NCBI GenBank assembly: GCA_017654935.2
Contig: CM065698.1
Location: 36,946,742 to 37,010,741, forward strand
DNA from: Phymorhynchus buccinoides
Taxonomy: Eukaryota; Mollusca; Gastropoda; Neogastropoda; Raphitomidae
Reading direction: 5' to 3'
DNA: 64,000 nt
Both the position numbers and the translations under genes were made by a program. Below, one piece after another: positions 19,403 through 30,883 of the stretch. A model generated the notes under the pieces. That model was not told the origin of the DNA. It ran no database searches and saw only the letters and a list, made by a program, of their open reading frames with translations. Numbering within the stretch: position 1 is the stretch's first letter; the number at the start of each line of letters is the position of its first letter.

Positions 19403-20128
19403 ATGGGAGCAAGGCTTTTCCTTGCACAATCTCCATCTGCCTCTCCTGCGGACACTCCAAGGGCAAAAATGTCCCATAACGCCGCCTCACCAGCCTCATC
19501 ACCCACCTCACCATCCTCATCACCAGCCACCTCACCACCGGCGCGGCAGGCACGTCGCAAAGTGCAGCTGCAGTGGCAGCAGGAGCTCGAGGCGAAGCGT
19601 CGGGAGCAGCGGCTGCGGCAGGAACAGGAAGAACTGGAGCGGGCGCGCTCGCCACCTGCCGCTCAGCAGAAGCTGTTCATTTTAAGAAACGGCTGGTTGC
19701 ATGTACTTCAAGAGCGACTACGGCACCGTCCTGACTTGCAGCAACAGCCCCGCTGGAGGAATGAGGTGCAGAGACAGGTCCTGGAGCATGAGGAGTGGTA
19801 CGGCACGGGTCGGCGGGCACGCTCTCCCACCACATTACCTGTCTCCCCACCCGCGAAGAGGGCGCGTACCACCACACCAGCCACCTCACCTCCCGCCACA
19901 CCACCCGTCTCACCACCGGCCCGGCAGACTCGTCACCAGGTGCAGCTGCAGCGGCAGCAGGAGCTGCAGGAGTTCCAGGTGCGGCGCAAGCAAGAACTGG
20001 AGGAGGAGCGTCAGCAGGAAAAGGAGAAGCGGCAGCGAGAGCGGGAAGTGGAGCTGGAGGACCACAGGCAGTGGCAGATGGAAAAGGAGGAGCGGAAGCA
20101 GCGGGAGGAGGAGGAACTGGAGGTGTGA
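19403..20128 (+). CDS. hypothetical protein, Ser/Pro blocks and long charged coiled-coil-like segments
   Basis: 241 codons, strikingly GC-rich beside AT-rich flanks. The order is an Ala/Ser/Thr/Pro-rich segment with repeated TSPPAT-type motifs (about 10-50), a Gln/Glu/Arg-rich helix-like stretch (about 51-90), a short globular-looking part with several Trp (about 95-140), a second SPPA segment with a KRAR basic cluster (about 145-175), and a long RQxE-rich helix to the TGA. The segment SPPARQARRKVQLQ recurs as SPPARQTRHQVQLQ, so the protein has an internal duplication. It could be a nuclear or cytoskeletal protein, or a retroelement gag-like ORF, since a BEL/Pao pol relic follows. The start codon is not certain. 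Function unknown. Confidence 0.45.
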   Translation: MGARLFLAQSPSASPADTPRAKMSHNAASPASSPTSPSSSPATSPPARQARRKVQLQWQQELEAKRREQRLRQEQEELERARSPPAAQQKLFILRNGWLHVLQERLRHRPDLQQQPRWRNEVQRQVLEHEEWYGTGRRARSPTTLPVSPPAKRARTTTPATSPPATPPVSPPARQTRHQVQLQRQQELQEFQVRRKQELEEERQQEKEKRQREREVELEDHRQWQMEKEERKQREEEELEV

Positions 20129-20658
20129 AGGAGACCACCATAGCGCCGAAAGACGGCGGCACCGACAACACCCAGAAAGACGGTGGCACTGTTTCCGACA
20201 ACACCCAGAAAGACGGCGGCACTGTTGCCGACAACACCCAGAAAGAGTCCACGTCTGGAGCTGACGCCATTCTTGCATTCAGGAGACATTTCGGCGGGTC
20301 AACTACGTCCGAGGATGAAGACAGCCGAGAAATGACGTTGCCGATGGAGGCCCAGGAGGCCCAAGAGGCCAATCAACCACAAGGCAGCCATGCCGTTTTG
20401 CTTGACCAGGTGATGTCAAAGATAAACGTGGCGGTTCAGAGAGGGCATGAAGCGGGCCATGACACACAGACCTCCTCCCATGATGATGACTCTGCTTGGT
20501 TGAAGTCTGGGGACTCAGAAAGAGAAGAATGCGAAGCAGAGGAGCGTTCAGAAAGCCCAAGTAAGATGGGGGCTGATCAATTCTCAGCGATGAGGGAAAG
20601 GATTGCCTTATTCTTTGCAAGTGGGTCACATCCGCACGAAAGAAGCTCAAGAAGGTAG
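20129..20658 (+). CDS. continuation of the GC-rich block in another frame, acidic hypothetical
   Basis: Frame +1 stays open from 19795 to 20658. The unique part after 20129 has three copies of a 10-residue KDGGTxxDNTQ-like repeat (about 20145-20245) followed by an acidic, Ser-rich tail (SEREECEAEERSESP). Composition changes smoothly from the preceding ORF, so the two probably formed one gene before a frameshift near 20110-20130, or are joined by an unseen splice. Toward 20577 the reading passes into BEL/Pao-like sequence. No known domain. Confidence 0.35.
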
Positions 20659-21770
20659 ATCAGAAGCCTACATCTGTGGACTTGAAGAGAACCACCGAGC
20701 AGCTGTTAATAAAGGGAGTTCAACGGGATCACTTCCCACCATCGTCTCGCTCCACCAATGCGAACCTCAAACGGCTTGATTACTTTGCAGATAGTGATGG
20801 TATTCTGCGTGTAGGTGGCCGTTTGGGCAACTCCTCAGAAAGCTACGCAGTCAGGCATCCAGTCATCTTGCCTCAAGTCAGTCACTTGTCTACACTGTTT
20901 GTGATGCATCACCATAAAGAGGTCGGCCATCAGGGCAGAACATCTACTATCGCCTCTCTGCGTTCCAATGGACTGTGGATCTGTGGAGTGAGAAAGGTTG
21001 TGGCATCAGTGATCCATCGTTGTGCCCATTGCATTCGCTTCAGAGGCAAACCTGAGTGTCAGAAAATGTCTAGCCTACCTGAGGAGAGAGTTGAAGCAGC
21101 CCCCCCTTTCACTCATACTGGTTTAGATTGTTTTGGTCCCTTCAGAGTGGGAGACGGGAACTGAAGCGCTATGGCCTCATTTTCACGTGCTTGGCCTCAA
21201 GGGCTATCCATCTTGAGGTACTGGAAGACCTTTCAACGGACGCGTTTATCAATGGCTTGAGACGCTTCATTGCAATTAGAGGGTCAGTGCACTCCATCCG
21301 ATGCGACAGGGGAACAAACTTTGTCGGGGCTAGTCAAGAATTCAAAAGTGGCATGAAAGAGCTCAATGAAAGTCAGATATCCTGTGAACTCTACAAGTGA
21401 TCCTGTGTCTTCCATTTCAACCCACCTTCAGCCAGCCATTTTGGAGGTGTCTGGGAGCGTATGATAAAGACAGTTCGCAGTGTTCTCTCAGGTTTGCTTG
21501 CAGAACACAGCACCCGCTTAGAGACTGCGACCTTGAGCACTCTCTTTTATGAAGTCATGGCGAGTGTCAACAGCCGCCCCCTTTGTGTTGACTTCTTGGA
21601 AAACCCTGATGCTCCTGCCCCCCTCACACCCAATCATCTCTTGACCCTTAAACCTGATCCAGTGTTGCCTCCCCCTGGCAATTTCCTCCCTGCTGACCTC
21701 TACTCCCGCAAGAGGTGGAGACGTGTCCAGTACCTAACGGAGCAGATGGAAGTCTGAGTACCTGCCTACA
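20577..21770 (+). pseudogene. BEL/Pao retrotransposon pol relic: integrase and C-terminal domain
   Basis: Related to the LTR-retrotransposon integrase that would insert element cDNA into the genome. Visible parts are a LLRVGGRL-like linker (about 20800), an H2C2 zinc-binding region (HH near 20908, CxxC near 21020), core acidic residues in TGLDCFGP (Asp at 21126), CDRGTNF (Asp at 21304) and FGGVWERM (Glu at 21455), and the DUF5641-like RKRWRRVQYL end near 21705. The frame is broken at 21162-21164 by a frameshift with stop, and by TGA at 21398. RT, protease, gag and LTRs were not found here. The Asp-Asp-Glu set is present, but the product cannot be made. Confidence 0.9.
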
Positions 21771-23886
21771 CTCCAGCCCCGTAGGAAGTGGTATCAGAAG
21801 AAAGATGGTGTCAAACCTGGGGATGTCATTGTGATTGACGAGAATGCTGCCAGAGGAGACTGGAAGCTCGCCCGTGTAGAAGAGACCTGTTAAAGCAAAG
21901 ACGGTTTAGCGAGGTCTGTCCAACTTTGCATTGGTACTCATGAGCTGGACAATGCAGGAAGAACCAAGTTGCGGCCGTCTTTCCTTCACCGACCTGTTCA
22001 CAAGATCGTCCCCCTTGTGAGATCTGAAGAGGAATAGTGACTTTATTCTCCGTACTGTCGCTGAGAAGAGACTCTGTGTATGAACTTGGTGCATTTCATC
22101 ATAAAGGGTCAATTAAGCCTCTTGCATGTACTTTGCTGCTGGCTGTTCTTTGCGTTTTTCAATGGGACAAGAGATTAATTCAGCCCTCTGCTTACCTTTT
22201 GATGCTATATGCCAAGACAATGTTGAATGAGGTATAATTGACATTGAGGTGGTTTTTTTGGTATCTTGCGACTGCGAGATCAAATGTTTCTCCTTAGAGA
22301 CTGCATCATTTGCTGTGATGTTCACCTTGAACTTGGTAGCCAATCTGATATAGTTAGACAGTGTTCGAGTATGTTATAACCGATCAATATTAAGTTCAAA
22401 GTTTTAAGTAACTATGGTGTACCGCCAAAAGTTTATTTTTTATTTTTTTTAACCGTTATGTAGTTGAATATTGCATGGACTGTTCAGCCAGATGTAGTTG
22501 AACATTTTAGATTATACATTTTGTTGTTGTTGTTGTTATAACATTTTTTATTTCCTGGAAGACCTTTCAACGGACGCGTTTATCAATGGCTTGAGACGCT
22601 TCATTGCAATTAGAGGGTCAGTGCACTCCATCCGATGCGACAGGGGAACAAACTTTGTCGGGGCTAGTCAAGAATTCAAAAGTGGCATGAAAGAGCTCAA
22701 TGAAAGTCAGATATCCTGTGAACTCTACAAGTGATCCTGTGTCTTCCATTTCAACCCACCTTCAGCCAGCCATTTTGGAGGTGTCTGGGAGCGTATGATA
22801 AAGACAGTTCGCAGTGTTCTCTCAGGTTTGCTTGCAGAACACAGCACCCGCTTAGAGACTGCGACCTTGAGCACTCTCTTTTATGAAGTCATGGCGAGTG
22901 TCAACAGCCGCCCCCTTTGTGTTGACTTCTTGGAAAACCCTGATGCTCCTGCCCCCCTCACACCCAATCATCTCTTGACCCTTAAACCCGATCCAGTGTT
23001 GCCTCCCCCTGGCAATTTCCTCCCTGCTGACCTCTACTCCCGCAAGAGGTGGAGACGTGTCCAGTACCTAACGGAGCAGATGGAAGTCTGAGTACCTGCC
23101 TATACTCCAGCCCCGTAGGAAGTGGTATCAGAAGAAAGATGGTGTCAAACCTGGGGATGTCATCATTGTGATTGACGAGAATGCTGCCAGAGGAGACTGG
23201 AAGCTCGCCCGTGTAGAAGAGACCTGTTAAAGCAAAGACGGTTTAGCGAGGTCTGTCCAACTTTGCATTGGTACTCATGAGCTGGACAATGCAGGAAGAA
23301 CCAAGTTGCGGCCGTCTTTCCTTCACCGACCTGTTCACAAGATCGTCCCCCTTGTGAGATCTGAAGAGGAATAGTGACTTTATTCTCCGTACTGTCGCTG
23401 AGAAGAGACTCTGTGTATGAACTTGGTGCATTTCATCATAAAGGGTCAATTAAGCCTCTTGCATGTACTTTGCTGCTGGCTGTTCTTTGCGTTTTTCAAT
23501 GGGACAAGAGATTAATTCAGCCCTCTGCTTACCTTTTGATGCTATATGCCAAGACAATGTTGAATGAGGTATAATTGACATTGAGGTGGTTTTTTGGTAT
23601 CTTGCGACTGCGAGATCAAATGTTTCTCCTTAGAGACTGCATCATTTGCTGTGATGTTCACCTTGAACTTGGTAGCCAATCTGATATAGTTAGACAGTGT
23701 TCGAGTATGTTATAACCGATCAATATTAAGTTCAAAGTTTTAAGTAACTATGGTGTACCGCCAAAAGTTTATTTTTTATTTTTTTAACCGTTATGTAGTT
23801 GAATATTGCATGGACTGTTCAGCCAGATGTAGTTGAACATATTAGATTATACATTTTGTTGTTGTTGTTATAACATTTTTTATTTC
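21221..23886 (+). repeat. tandem duplication, 1.33-kb unit, two copies
   Basis: Unit 1 is 21221-22554 and unit 2 is 22555 to about 23886. They are about 99% identical. Differences include a 3-bp CAT insertion near 23163, a few substitutions, and changes in T-run and GTT-run length. Each unit holds the second half of the integrase, the C-terminal domain and about 800 bp of non-coding 3' sequence. Unit 2 starts abruptly at CTGGAAGACC, so it is a segmental duplication and not an LTR. Confidence 0.95.
22555..23105 (+). pseudogene. BEL/Pao integrase fragment, second copy
   Basis: Duplicate of the 3' integrase part: CDRGTNF and WERM motifs and the DUF5641-like end. It carries the same in-frame TGA at 22732-22734 as its partner (21398), which shows the lesion is older than the duplication. 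It lacks the zinc-binding part and first catalytic Asp. Confidence 0.88.
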
Positions 23887-25010
23887 CCTCTCTCATCCCT
23901 CCGTTCTACAATTCCTTCGTTCTCCCACACACTCATCCATCAACATGCATTTTTCAATATTAAGCATATTAATAATTTAATTTATATAATTTATATTATA
24001 TGTATAATAAATGTATGAATCAGTCAAACAATAAATTCCATGTACAATCTAAAGTTTCTTTATGCGTTTCAGTTGAAAGTGTGCATGAGTGGGTGCGTTT
24101 GTAATAGTGTTGAAATGAGAGGGTTGTAAATTGTGTATAACGATAACTTAGTGATTACCAAGAGGTTGGTTTTTTCCATCTGTAAGCAAACATGAAAATG
24201 TAACATAATATTACTACAGATTTTCATAGAAAACACATACATTCACAAAAACATATCCATAGAACACACATAAACTCTCTCCCCCCCCCCCCCCCCCTTT
24301 CTCCCATTCATATAAACTTTCTCTTCTAAAGCCTACATACCAAAAAACACATGTCTCTAAGTAGTTTTATGCATTTCCCCATTTCCTCAAAAAATTAATA
24401 ACTAATAACATTAAACAGAATGAAGAAGAAAAAACAACATCATCAAAAACATTTATCCAAATTTGAATCCCCAGGTGTCAGTCACAATCAAATTTGGGTA
24501 AAGGTCAAGATGTGCCACCCCCCCCTACCTATCTCGGTTAATTCTATTTTTCCGTTATTGCCTTTCTTACCATACATAAAGTTGTATTTTAGGAACATTT
24601 TTAGCTAATAACCTTTTTGGAATACTAACCCTATCCCTAACCCTAGCCCTAAACCTAACCCTACCCCCCACCATATAAGACGGAAAAACGCAACGAACCA
24701 CAACTGTGACAAATCGCGGTGTACTGCAGTACATAGTGATAATATAATCTAAACTGACTCATTTCAAGCCCTAACTACGATCTCTACCATCAAAAATCTG
24801 CCTGGAAAGCTCTTCGAATGGACAGTAAAAATCTGGTCGCCATTTGTATTCTCTTCAGTCTGACCCCGAAATAGATCGACCCAAATAAAACAAATTATTT
24901 CACCCCTTTAACCAATGAAAATACCGCATTTAATGCATGTGATGTCAAGCGCAACCCCTTTTTTGATGACGTAGTGTGGTAGGTACACAAGTATTCAATG
25001 ATTGGCCGCT
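23887..25010. other. unassigned stretch with poly-C and telomere-like tract
   Basis: AT-rich with a C run at about 24281-24298 and a degenerate CCCTAA-type tract (CTAACCCTATCCCTAACCC) at about 24625-24667. No gene. The imperfect palindromes TTCCCGGAATATTCCGGGAG (25039) and TATCCCGGATCAATCCGGGA (25086) lie just beyond. Confidence 0.4.
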
Positions 25011-25129
25011 ATATTAAGTGCTTTGTGATGTCATATGGGCTTCCCGGAATATTCCGGGAGCCGCTATTGGCTCTAGGGGGGGGCTATCCCGGATCAATCC
25101 GGGAACAGCGCTACTAGGGTTAAAGAAAT

Positions 25130-25856
25130 ATATTTATTTTTTGCCGGAATTGGTTTTTTTCAATGTTGGAATTTTTTTTAAAATACCGGATTTCCGGCAA
25201 AAACAGGACAAAATCCCACCCCTGATTAAAACAGGTAGGATTCAAAACATCCCACACAACGAACGATTCTATCCTAAGTGTGAACACCGTGTGTTGGGAG
25301 ACAAATTCCATTACATCTTTGAATGCCAAGCCTTCCAAGAACCAAGGAAACTATATTTGCCAAAATATTGCCAGAAAAGACCAAATATTATTAAGTTCCA
25401 TTCTCTATTCCAAACAACAAATAAAAAAAATCCTCATTCGCTTAATTAGTTTCATTAAGATAATTGTAAAAGATTTCTAAGACCTTCCTTTATTTTTTTA
25501 GGCTTTAAACCCTCCCAATTAGGTCAGCTTAAATGGTATTTTAAAACACAAATATTGCGTCCATGCAGTGTTCTTTTTTTTCTGTAGTTACATCCCATCA
25601 CTAGTGATTGGGATGATTAGTTCTCTGCATTTTTTATGTTTAAATTTGATGTATGCATATATAGCTTTTTATGTGTGTGTATGTGAGAGAGTATACTAGA
25701 TTGGGTAAGGTTGGTTTGTGAGGCACTATATACCGCTATGTTTCTCTCTGCTGGTTATGTGTGTAATGTTTCATTTGGAAGTAGTTACATGTATTATGTA
25801 ACAATTTCATGTACCCCCTGGTTTTTTTTGGAAATAAACTTACTTTGGCTTGGCTA
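25130..25856 (+). pseudogene. LINE 3' end: C-terminal RT zinc-binding tail, 3' UTR, short tandem tail
   Basis: Coding relic at about 25210-25480. RIQNIPHNER, then CEHRVLGDKFHYIFEC (a Cys/His cluster) and KYCQKRPNIIKF are the typical end of CR1/L2-like non-LTR polyproteins. A frameshift in an A run near 25425 moves the reading to the frame ending FIKIIVKDF, stop near 25480. The 3' UTR runs to AATAAACTTACTTTGGCTTGGC. RT is absent because of 5' truncation. Confidence 0.7.
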
Positions 25857-26259
25857 AAACTATTTTTCCCCCGCATCTACAGTCAGATACTCAGTAACAC
25901 TTGGGTGGAGTGAGGAACTAGGAACAAAGTATCTTTCCCCAAGGACACAACACTAGCTCAAACTGGACTCGAACCCCAACCCACAAATCAATGCATTTAT
26001 TTGTTCATGTTTTCAGACCAGATATGTGCGTGCGTATTTCTGTGTTAAGGAAATATTAGGTTTTGGTGTTTCATTATTTCTTCAATTCATATTAATGTAC
26101 TAATGTGTTGATCCTTGTTTGTCTGTGTGTGATTAAATATATATCGCTATAATTGATGTTTATATAATATGTGTTTATGCCTACGGATGTACTGTATTAA
26201 TCATAATGCTAGTATTTATTGAAGCTTTTGTGTATTACTTTAGTGGTGCTTATTTATGT
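25857..26259. other. unassigned stretch
   Basis: AT-rich with no recognisable element. Confidence 0.3.
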
Positions 26260-26352
26260 ATCTTATTTTAATCATTTATAAAGCACAAAGAGCTCCAGTT
26301 AAACTGAGAGGTGTTGCGCTATATAAAAAATCATTATTATTATTATTATTAT
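26260..26352 (+). mobile_element. LINE 3' tail with (ATT)n
   Basis: TTGCGCTATATAAAAAATC followed by ATT repeats (26329-26352). The same GCGC...TATATAAA...(ATT)n architecture ends the nested LINE at 48196-49318 on the opposite strand. Only the tail is present. Confidence 0.6.
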
Positions 26353-26635
26353 CAAAGACTGTATAGGGGAAGATAAGCATCCGGTCTCTTTTCCCTATAT
26401 GAGTAGTGAGGACAGAAACACTGGTTATGTCCCTTTTAAACAGGACACATTTTACACGTCGATAGGCCAGTTGAATTATCCGTTCAAATTCCAGTCTGAG
26501 TTTTTGGATAGCCTCCACTGTGAAAAGTGTACTGTCCCCACTAACGATAACTCTATCAGCCCGGTTCGCAGAGCTCTTAAGTAATCCATCTTACCCTTTT
26601 AGAATATCTTTGTTATTATTACATACCGGAGACTG

Positions 26636-26825
26636 TGGTGTAAGATGCCGCAACACAAGCTATAATTGTGCTGGCCAACCAGGCTGATGAGGATTCTACT
26701 GCTGTTGTGGGACCTGGGTGTGGCTGGACTGGGATCCTGCTGTCTGTTCCACCGTGTCAGCAGACACACACAGGCCCTCAAGTGACTGGATAGTGACCTG
26801 AAGATCATCTGTCCACGGCAAATAA
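26636..26825 (-). CDS. weak candidate exon
   Basis: On the minus strand a GC-richer block runs from a possible acceptor (CCGTGGACAG) to a good donor (CTCCG|GTATGT at about 26630). One frame is Gln/Ser/Thr-rich and ends in CAACAGCAG then a stop; another is open to the donor. No domain recognised. It lies on the same strand as the KIX exons and 4 kb downstream, so it might belong to that gene. The plus-strand open frame at 26399-26584 was also considered and has no domain either. Confidence 0.2.
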
Positions 26826-27448
26826 TTTCATTTTGAACGTTCAGCATAACCAGCTTCAGGAAAACATCATGCACCCTACCTTCGTCTTATGTTTATAACA
26901 GAACAAATCTTTACCTCAGGGGCATTAAAGGTTGCTAAAAATGTCTAGTATGAGAAGAGTTATAATTCTATTTTGTAGAAAAAGAAATGCAATGCAGAAA
27001 AATCAAATGAAAACTCCCAGTGTTGATACTATATATCAGAAAAAAAATCAAAATTGAACAAGCACAACCATGCCAATTACTAGTATTTTGATTTTTTAGT
27101 TTGCATTTATAACGTATACTGATAGGCATTAATTCTGTAAATAGTAAATTGTGGATTTTTCTGGTAAGACGTGCAAAACGATACATTTTGTGATTTAATT
27201 GTGCTCCCAGGGTCAAAACTATTTTTGGAGCCACTTACCATGCCTCTAGCCATTATGGTGACTGAGCCACAGCTCACTTGGTCCGAAACGCGAAAAACTA
27301 AAAATAGTGTTAAAAATGAGAAAATAGAGATTCACGTTTTGCACGTGAGAAACTGGCACGTAGGCCATAAAGAGTGCAGTAGTCAGATTTGTTCTATCAC
27401 TCACCACCTGACAAAGATGATCGACAAGCAGATTCTGGGGCTCTGGGA

Positions 27449-29245
27449 AATTTAGGTTAGATCACTGGAGTAGTGTTTTCTATTCTCAGTTCAATTTAGG
27501 TTAGATCACTGGAGTAGTGTTTTCTTTTCTCAGTTCAATTTAGGTTAGATCACTGGAGTAGTGTTTTCTATTCTCAGTTCAATTTAGGTTAGATCACTGG
27601 AGTAGTGTTTTCTATTCTCAGTTCAATTTAGGTTAGATCACTGGAGTAGTGTTTTCATTTCTCAGTTCAATTTAGGTTAGATCACTGGAGTTTTCATTTC
27701 TCAGTTCAATTTCGGTTAGATTACTGGAGTAGTGTTTTCTTTTCACAGTTAATTTAGGTTAGATCACTGAAGTAGTGTTTTCTTTTCACAGTTAATTTAG
27801 ATTAGATCACTGGAGTCATGTAGTGGTGTTTTTTTGCAGATCAATTGAGATTAGATCACAGGAGTAGTGTTTTCATTTCGCAGATCAATTTAGAATACAT
27901 CACTGGAGTAGTGTTTTCATTTTGCAGATCAATTTAGATTAGATCACTGGAGTAGTGTTTTCATTTCACAGATCAATTTAGGTTAGATCACTGGAGTAGT
28001 GTAGTGTTTTCTTTTCGCAGACCAATTTCGGTTAGATCACTGGAGTAGTTTTCTTTTCGCAGATCAATTTAGGTTAGATCCCTGGAGTAGTGTTTTCTTT
28101 TCACATATCAATTTAGATTAGATCACTGGAGTTATGTAGTGTTTTCTTTTTGCAGATCAATTTAGGTTAGATCCGTGGAGTAGTGTTTTCTTTTTGCAGA
28201 TCAATTTAAGTTAGATCACTGGAGTAGTGTTTTCATTTCTCAGTTAATTTAGGTTAGATCACTGGAGTAGTGTTTTCATTTCTCAGTTAATTTAGGTTAG
28301 ATCACTGGAGTAGTGTTTTCATTTCACAGATCAATTTAGATTAAATCACTGGGGTTATGAAGTGTTTTCGTTTTGCAGATCAATTAAGATTTTCACAGAT
28401 CAATTCGAGGGGTGCCTGCCAGAACGGTCTATCTCAAAAGGAATAAAGAACACAGATAGGCAGTTCTGGCATTCAGCCCTCTATTTTATTTAGGTTAGAT
28501 CCCTGGAGTAGTGTTTTCTTTTCGCAGATCAATTTAAGTTAGATCACTGGAGTAGTGTTTTCATTTCTCAGTTTTTAGGTTAGATCACTGGAGTAGTTTT
28601 CATTTCTCAGTTAATTTAGGTTAGATCACTGGAGTAGTGTTTTCTTTTCACAGATCAATTTAGATTAGATCACTGGAGTAGTGTTTTCATTTCACATATC
28701 AATTTAGATTAGATCACTGGAGTTATGTAGTGTTTTCTTTTTGCAGATTAATTTAGATTAGGTCACTGGAGTAGTGTTTTCATTTCACGGATAAATTTAG
28801 ATTAGATCACTGGAGTAGCGTTGTCATTTTGCAGATCAATTTAGGTTAGATCAATGGAGTAGTGCAGTGTTTTCTTTTCGCAGATCAATTTAGGTTAGAT
28901 CACTGGAGTAGTGTTTTCATTTCACAGATCAATTTAGGTTAGATCACTGGAGCAGTGCAGTGTTTTCATTTTTCAGTTAATTTAGGTTAGATCACTGGAG
29001 TAGTGTTTTCTTTTCACAGATCAATTTAGGTTAGATCACTGGAGTAGTGCAGTGTTTTCTTTTCGCAGATCAATTTAGGTTAGATCACTGGAGTAGTGCA
29101 GTGTTTTCTTTTCGCAGATCAATTTAGGTTAGATCACTGGAGTAGTGTTTTGATTTCACAGATCAATTTAGGTTATATCACTGGAGTAGTGCAGTGTTTT
29201 AATTTTGTAGATCAGTTTCGATTAGATCACTGGAATAGTGTTTTC
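27449..29245 (+). repeat. minisatellite, about 37-40 copies of a 43-50-bp unit
   Basis: Unit: AATTTAGGTTAGATCACTGG then AGTAGTGTTTTC and TTTTCACAGATC. Adjacent units differ by small changes (TCTCAG, CACAG or CGCAG variants, extra GTAGT). The first five units are more alike than the rest, so they were amplified last. The array is interrupted at about 28405-28482 by a foldback sequence. Confidence 0.95.
28405..28482 (+). mobile_element. short foldback insertion in the minisatellite
   Basis: About 75 bp unrelated to the array. The left arm TGCCAGAACGGTCTATCT pairs with the right arm AGATAGGCAGTTCTGGCA with few mismatches, and AGGGG/CCCTCT lie at the ends. It could be a tiny MITE or a hairpin-forming insertion. 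Confidence 0.6.
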
Positions 29246-29608
29246 CGTTCTGTCATATACATTAAATTATAATTCATAAATGATCATAAAACAACATATA
29301 AAAATGCAAGGTTTTGCATTTGAAATTACTTTTGAAATGAAGATTTTGTATTTAACAAATAAAAAGGAGGTACAAAATTAGCAAGAACTCCCCCGTAACA
29401 AACTTTAGGCATTACAACAACGTAGATAACTGTTACAGTGTTAACATGCATTTATCAACTACCCAATGTGTTGTCTTCAAACTATAATTATACTTCCTGA
29501 AGAGAGTCAACTTAACTACAATTTATGTCATGCTACAGGTCTACTGACAAAATAGTTCCCCTTCACAGAGTTATCACATAAAACCCCAGAATATTCAAAT
29601 TATAAACT
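29246..29608. other. unassigned AT-rich stretch
   Basis: Nothing recognised between the minisatellite and the dispersed repeat. Confidence 0.3.
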
Positions 29609-30677
29609 AAAAAGGCAATGTTACAGACTGTAAGTGTAATAGAGTAAAATGTCCTCATACAGAGGCGTCTTAATTTCAGTACGTTTAACTCATTCGCATC
29701 ATAACGATTTTGAATTATTAAAAAAACCTCACAAATCACTGCAGCCATACACACAAACAAAACATACATAAACAAAAGGAGAAATGAAAGAAGATTACAG
29801 GTTTTTACTTTAGGTTTAGACATAGAGAAGTGGTAGATCAGATTTTTTGTACATATATAAATTTTATATAGAAAAACTCTCTACACTGATTGGTTTCCCC
29901 ACAACAAACTACTACAAAAGCAAAGTCAGAGGCAAAATTGTGGTCTAAGGGAACAAAGCAAGTTTAGAAGTGACCAAGGTATGGCATACACACAGATTTA
30001 CTTCCCTTGAATCAAATTGACGGCTATCTATTAATTCTGGACACATATGGCCGAAACGACTTGAATTAGTTAAAAGTCCACTAGAGATAAGACACCAAAG
30101 ATGAGAGAAAGAAATATGCAACATTGACACAATAAAGAGGTGAATGAGGTTGTATTCACCTCATTAATGTGTCAATGATACATATTTATGAGCTTCAGTT
30201 TGCTTTGCATTTGCATTTGTGTAAGCAAGGCTTTAAAAAATCCATGAAAATTATTAAAATCAACAAAATCACTTCAAATTTTGTATGGTGGTATATTCAC
30301 AGCAGCTCCCTATCACACGACGACTGACAGCTGCAGCACAGAACCACTTCAAATTTTGGTCCTTGGTCTATATATTCCTGAAGCTGAAAATTGGTAATTG
30401 GTATAGAATTTAAAGTATCACACAAGACAAAATGCTGCAAGAAGCTTTATGCTACTCTTTGTGACACTTTGATGTGAAACTTTCTCAGAGGAGAAGTATA
30501 ATTCATGTGGGTCTGATACACACAATGCAGTAAATTCTGTATTTATCCTGCAGAGCGGCCCAAGAGTAACAGTAGAGCTGTACAGTATATGATTTTCTAC
30601 AGAAATGAAAAATCATGGTACGGCTTAGTCTTTCGGGGAAAGACTACAATTCCCAAACGAGGGGGCCTTTGCACTGG
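29609..30677 (+). repeat. dispersed repeat, copy 2 (pairs with 7297-8242)
   Basis: 30069-30677 matches 7420-8242 apart from the MITE, which is absent here. Between 29609 and 30068 the match is patchy. It lies in the intron just downstream of KIX exon C, and repeat-like sequence continues from 30678 toward 30880. Confidence 0.85.
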
Positions 30678-30883
30678 CTCTTTGGGAACTTTCCCCACAC
30701 CACCTGTTCTCAAATCCCTTTGGTCAAGAGAGTAGGGATGTACTCTGGGCAAGGCATCTCCATTATAAACAAATTCTAGCCCAGCCCACCAGAACAGCAG
30801 CTGCCCCCTCTGCTGTCTGGCAGTCATAGTCGGACACAACTGACCGGCATACACACTGTACCTGCTTTGATCATTACACACAC

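Noticed and set aside
20676..21164. An intact integrase gene starting at GTG 20676
   Set aside because: The homologous reading extends upstream to about 20577 without a start, and the frame is broken by stops at 21162 and 21398; it is a relic.
24625..24667. A true chromosome end
   Set aside because: The repeat is degenerate, short and flanked by unrelated sequence on both sides.
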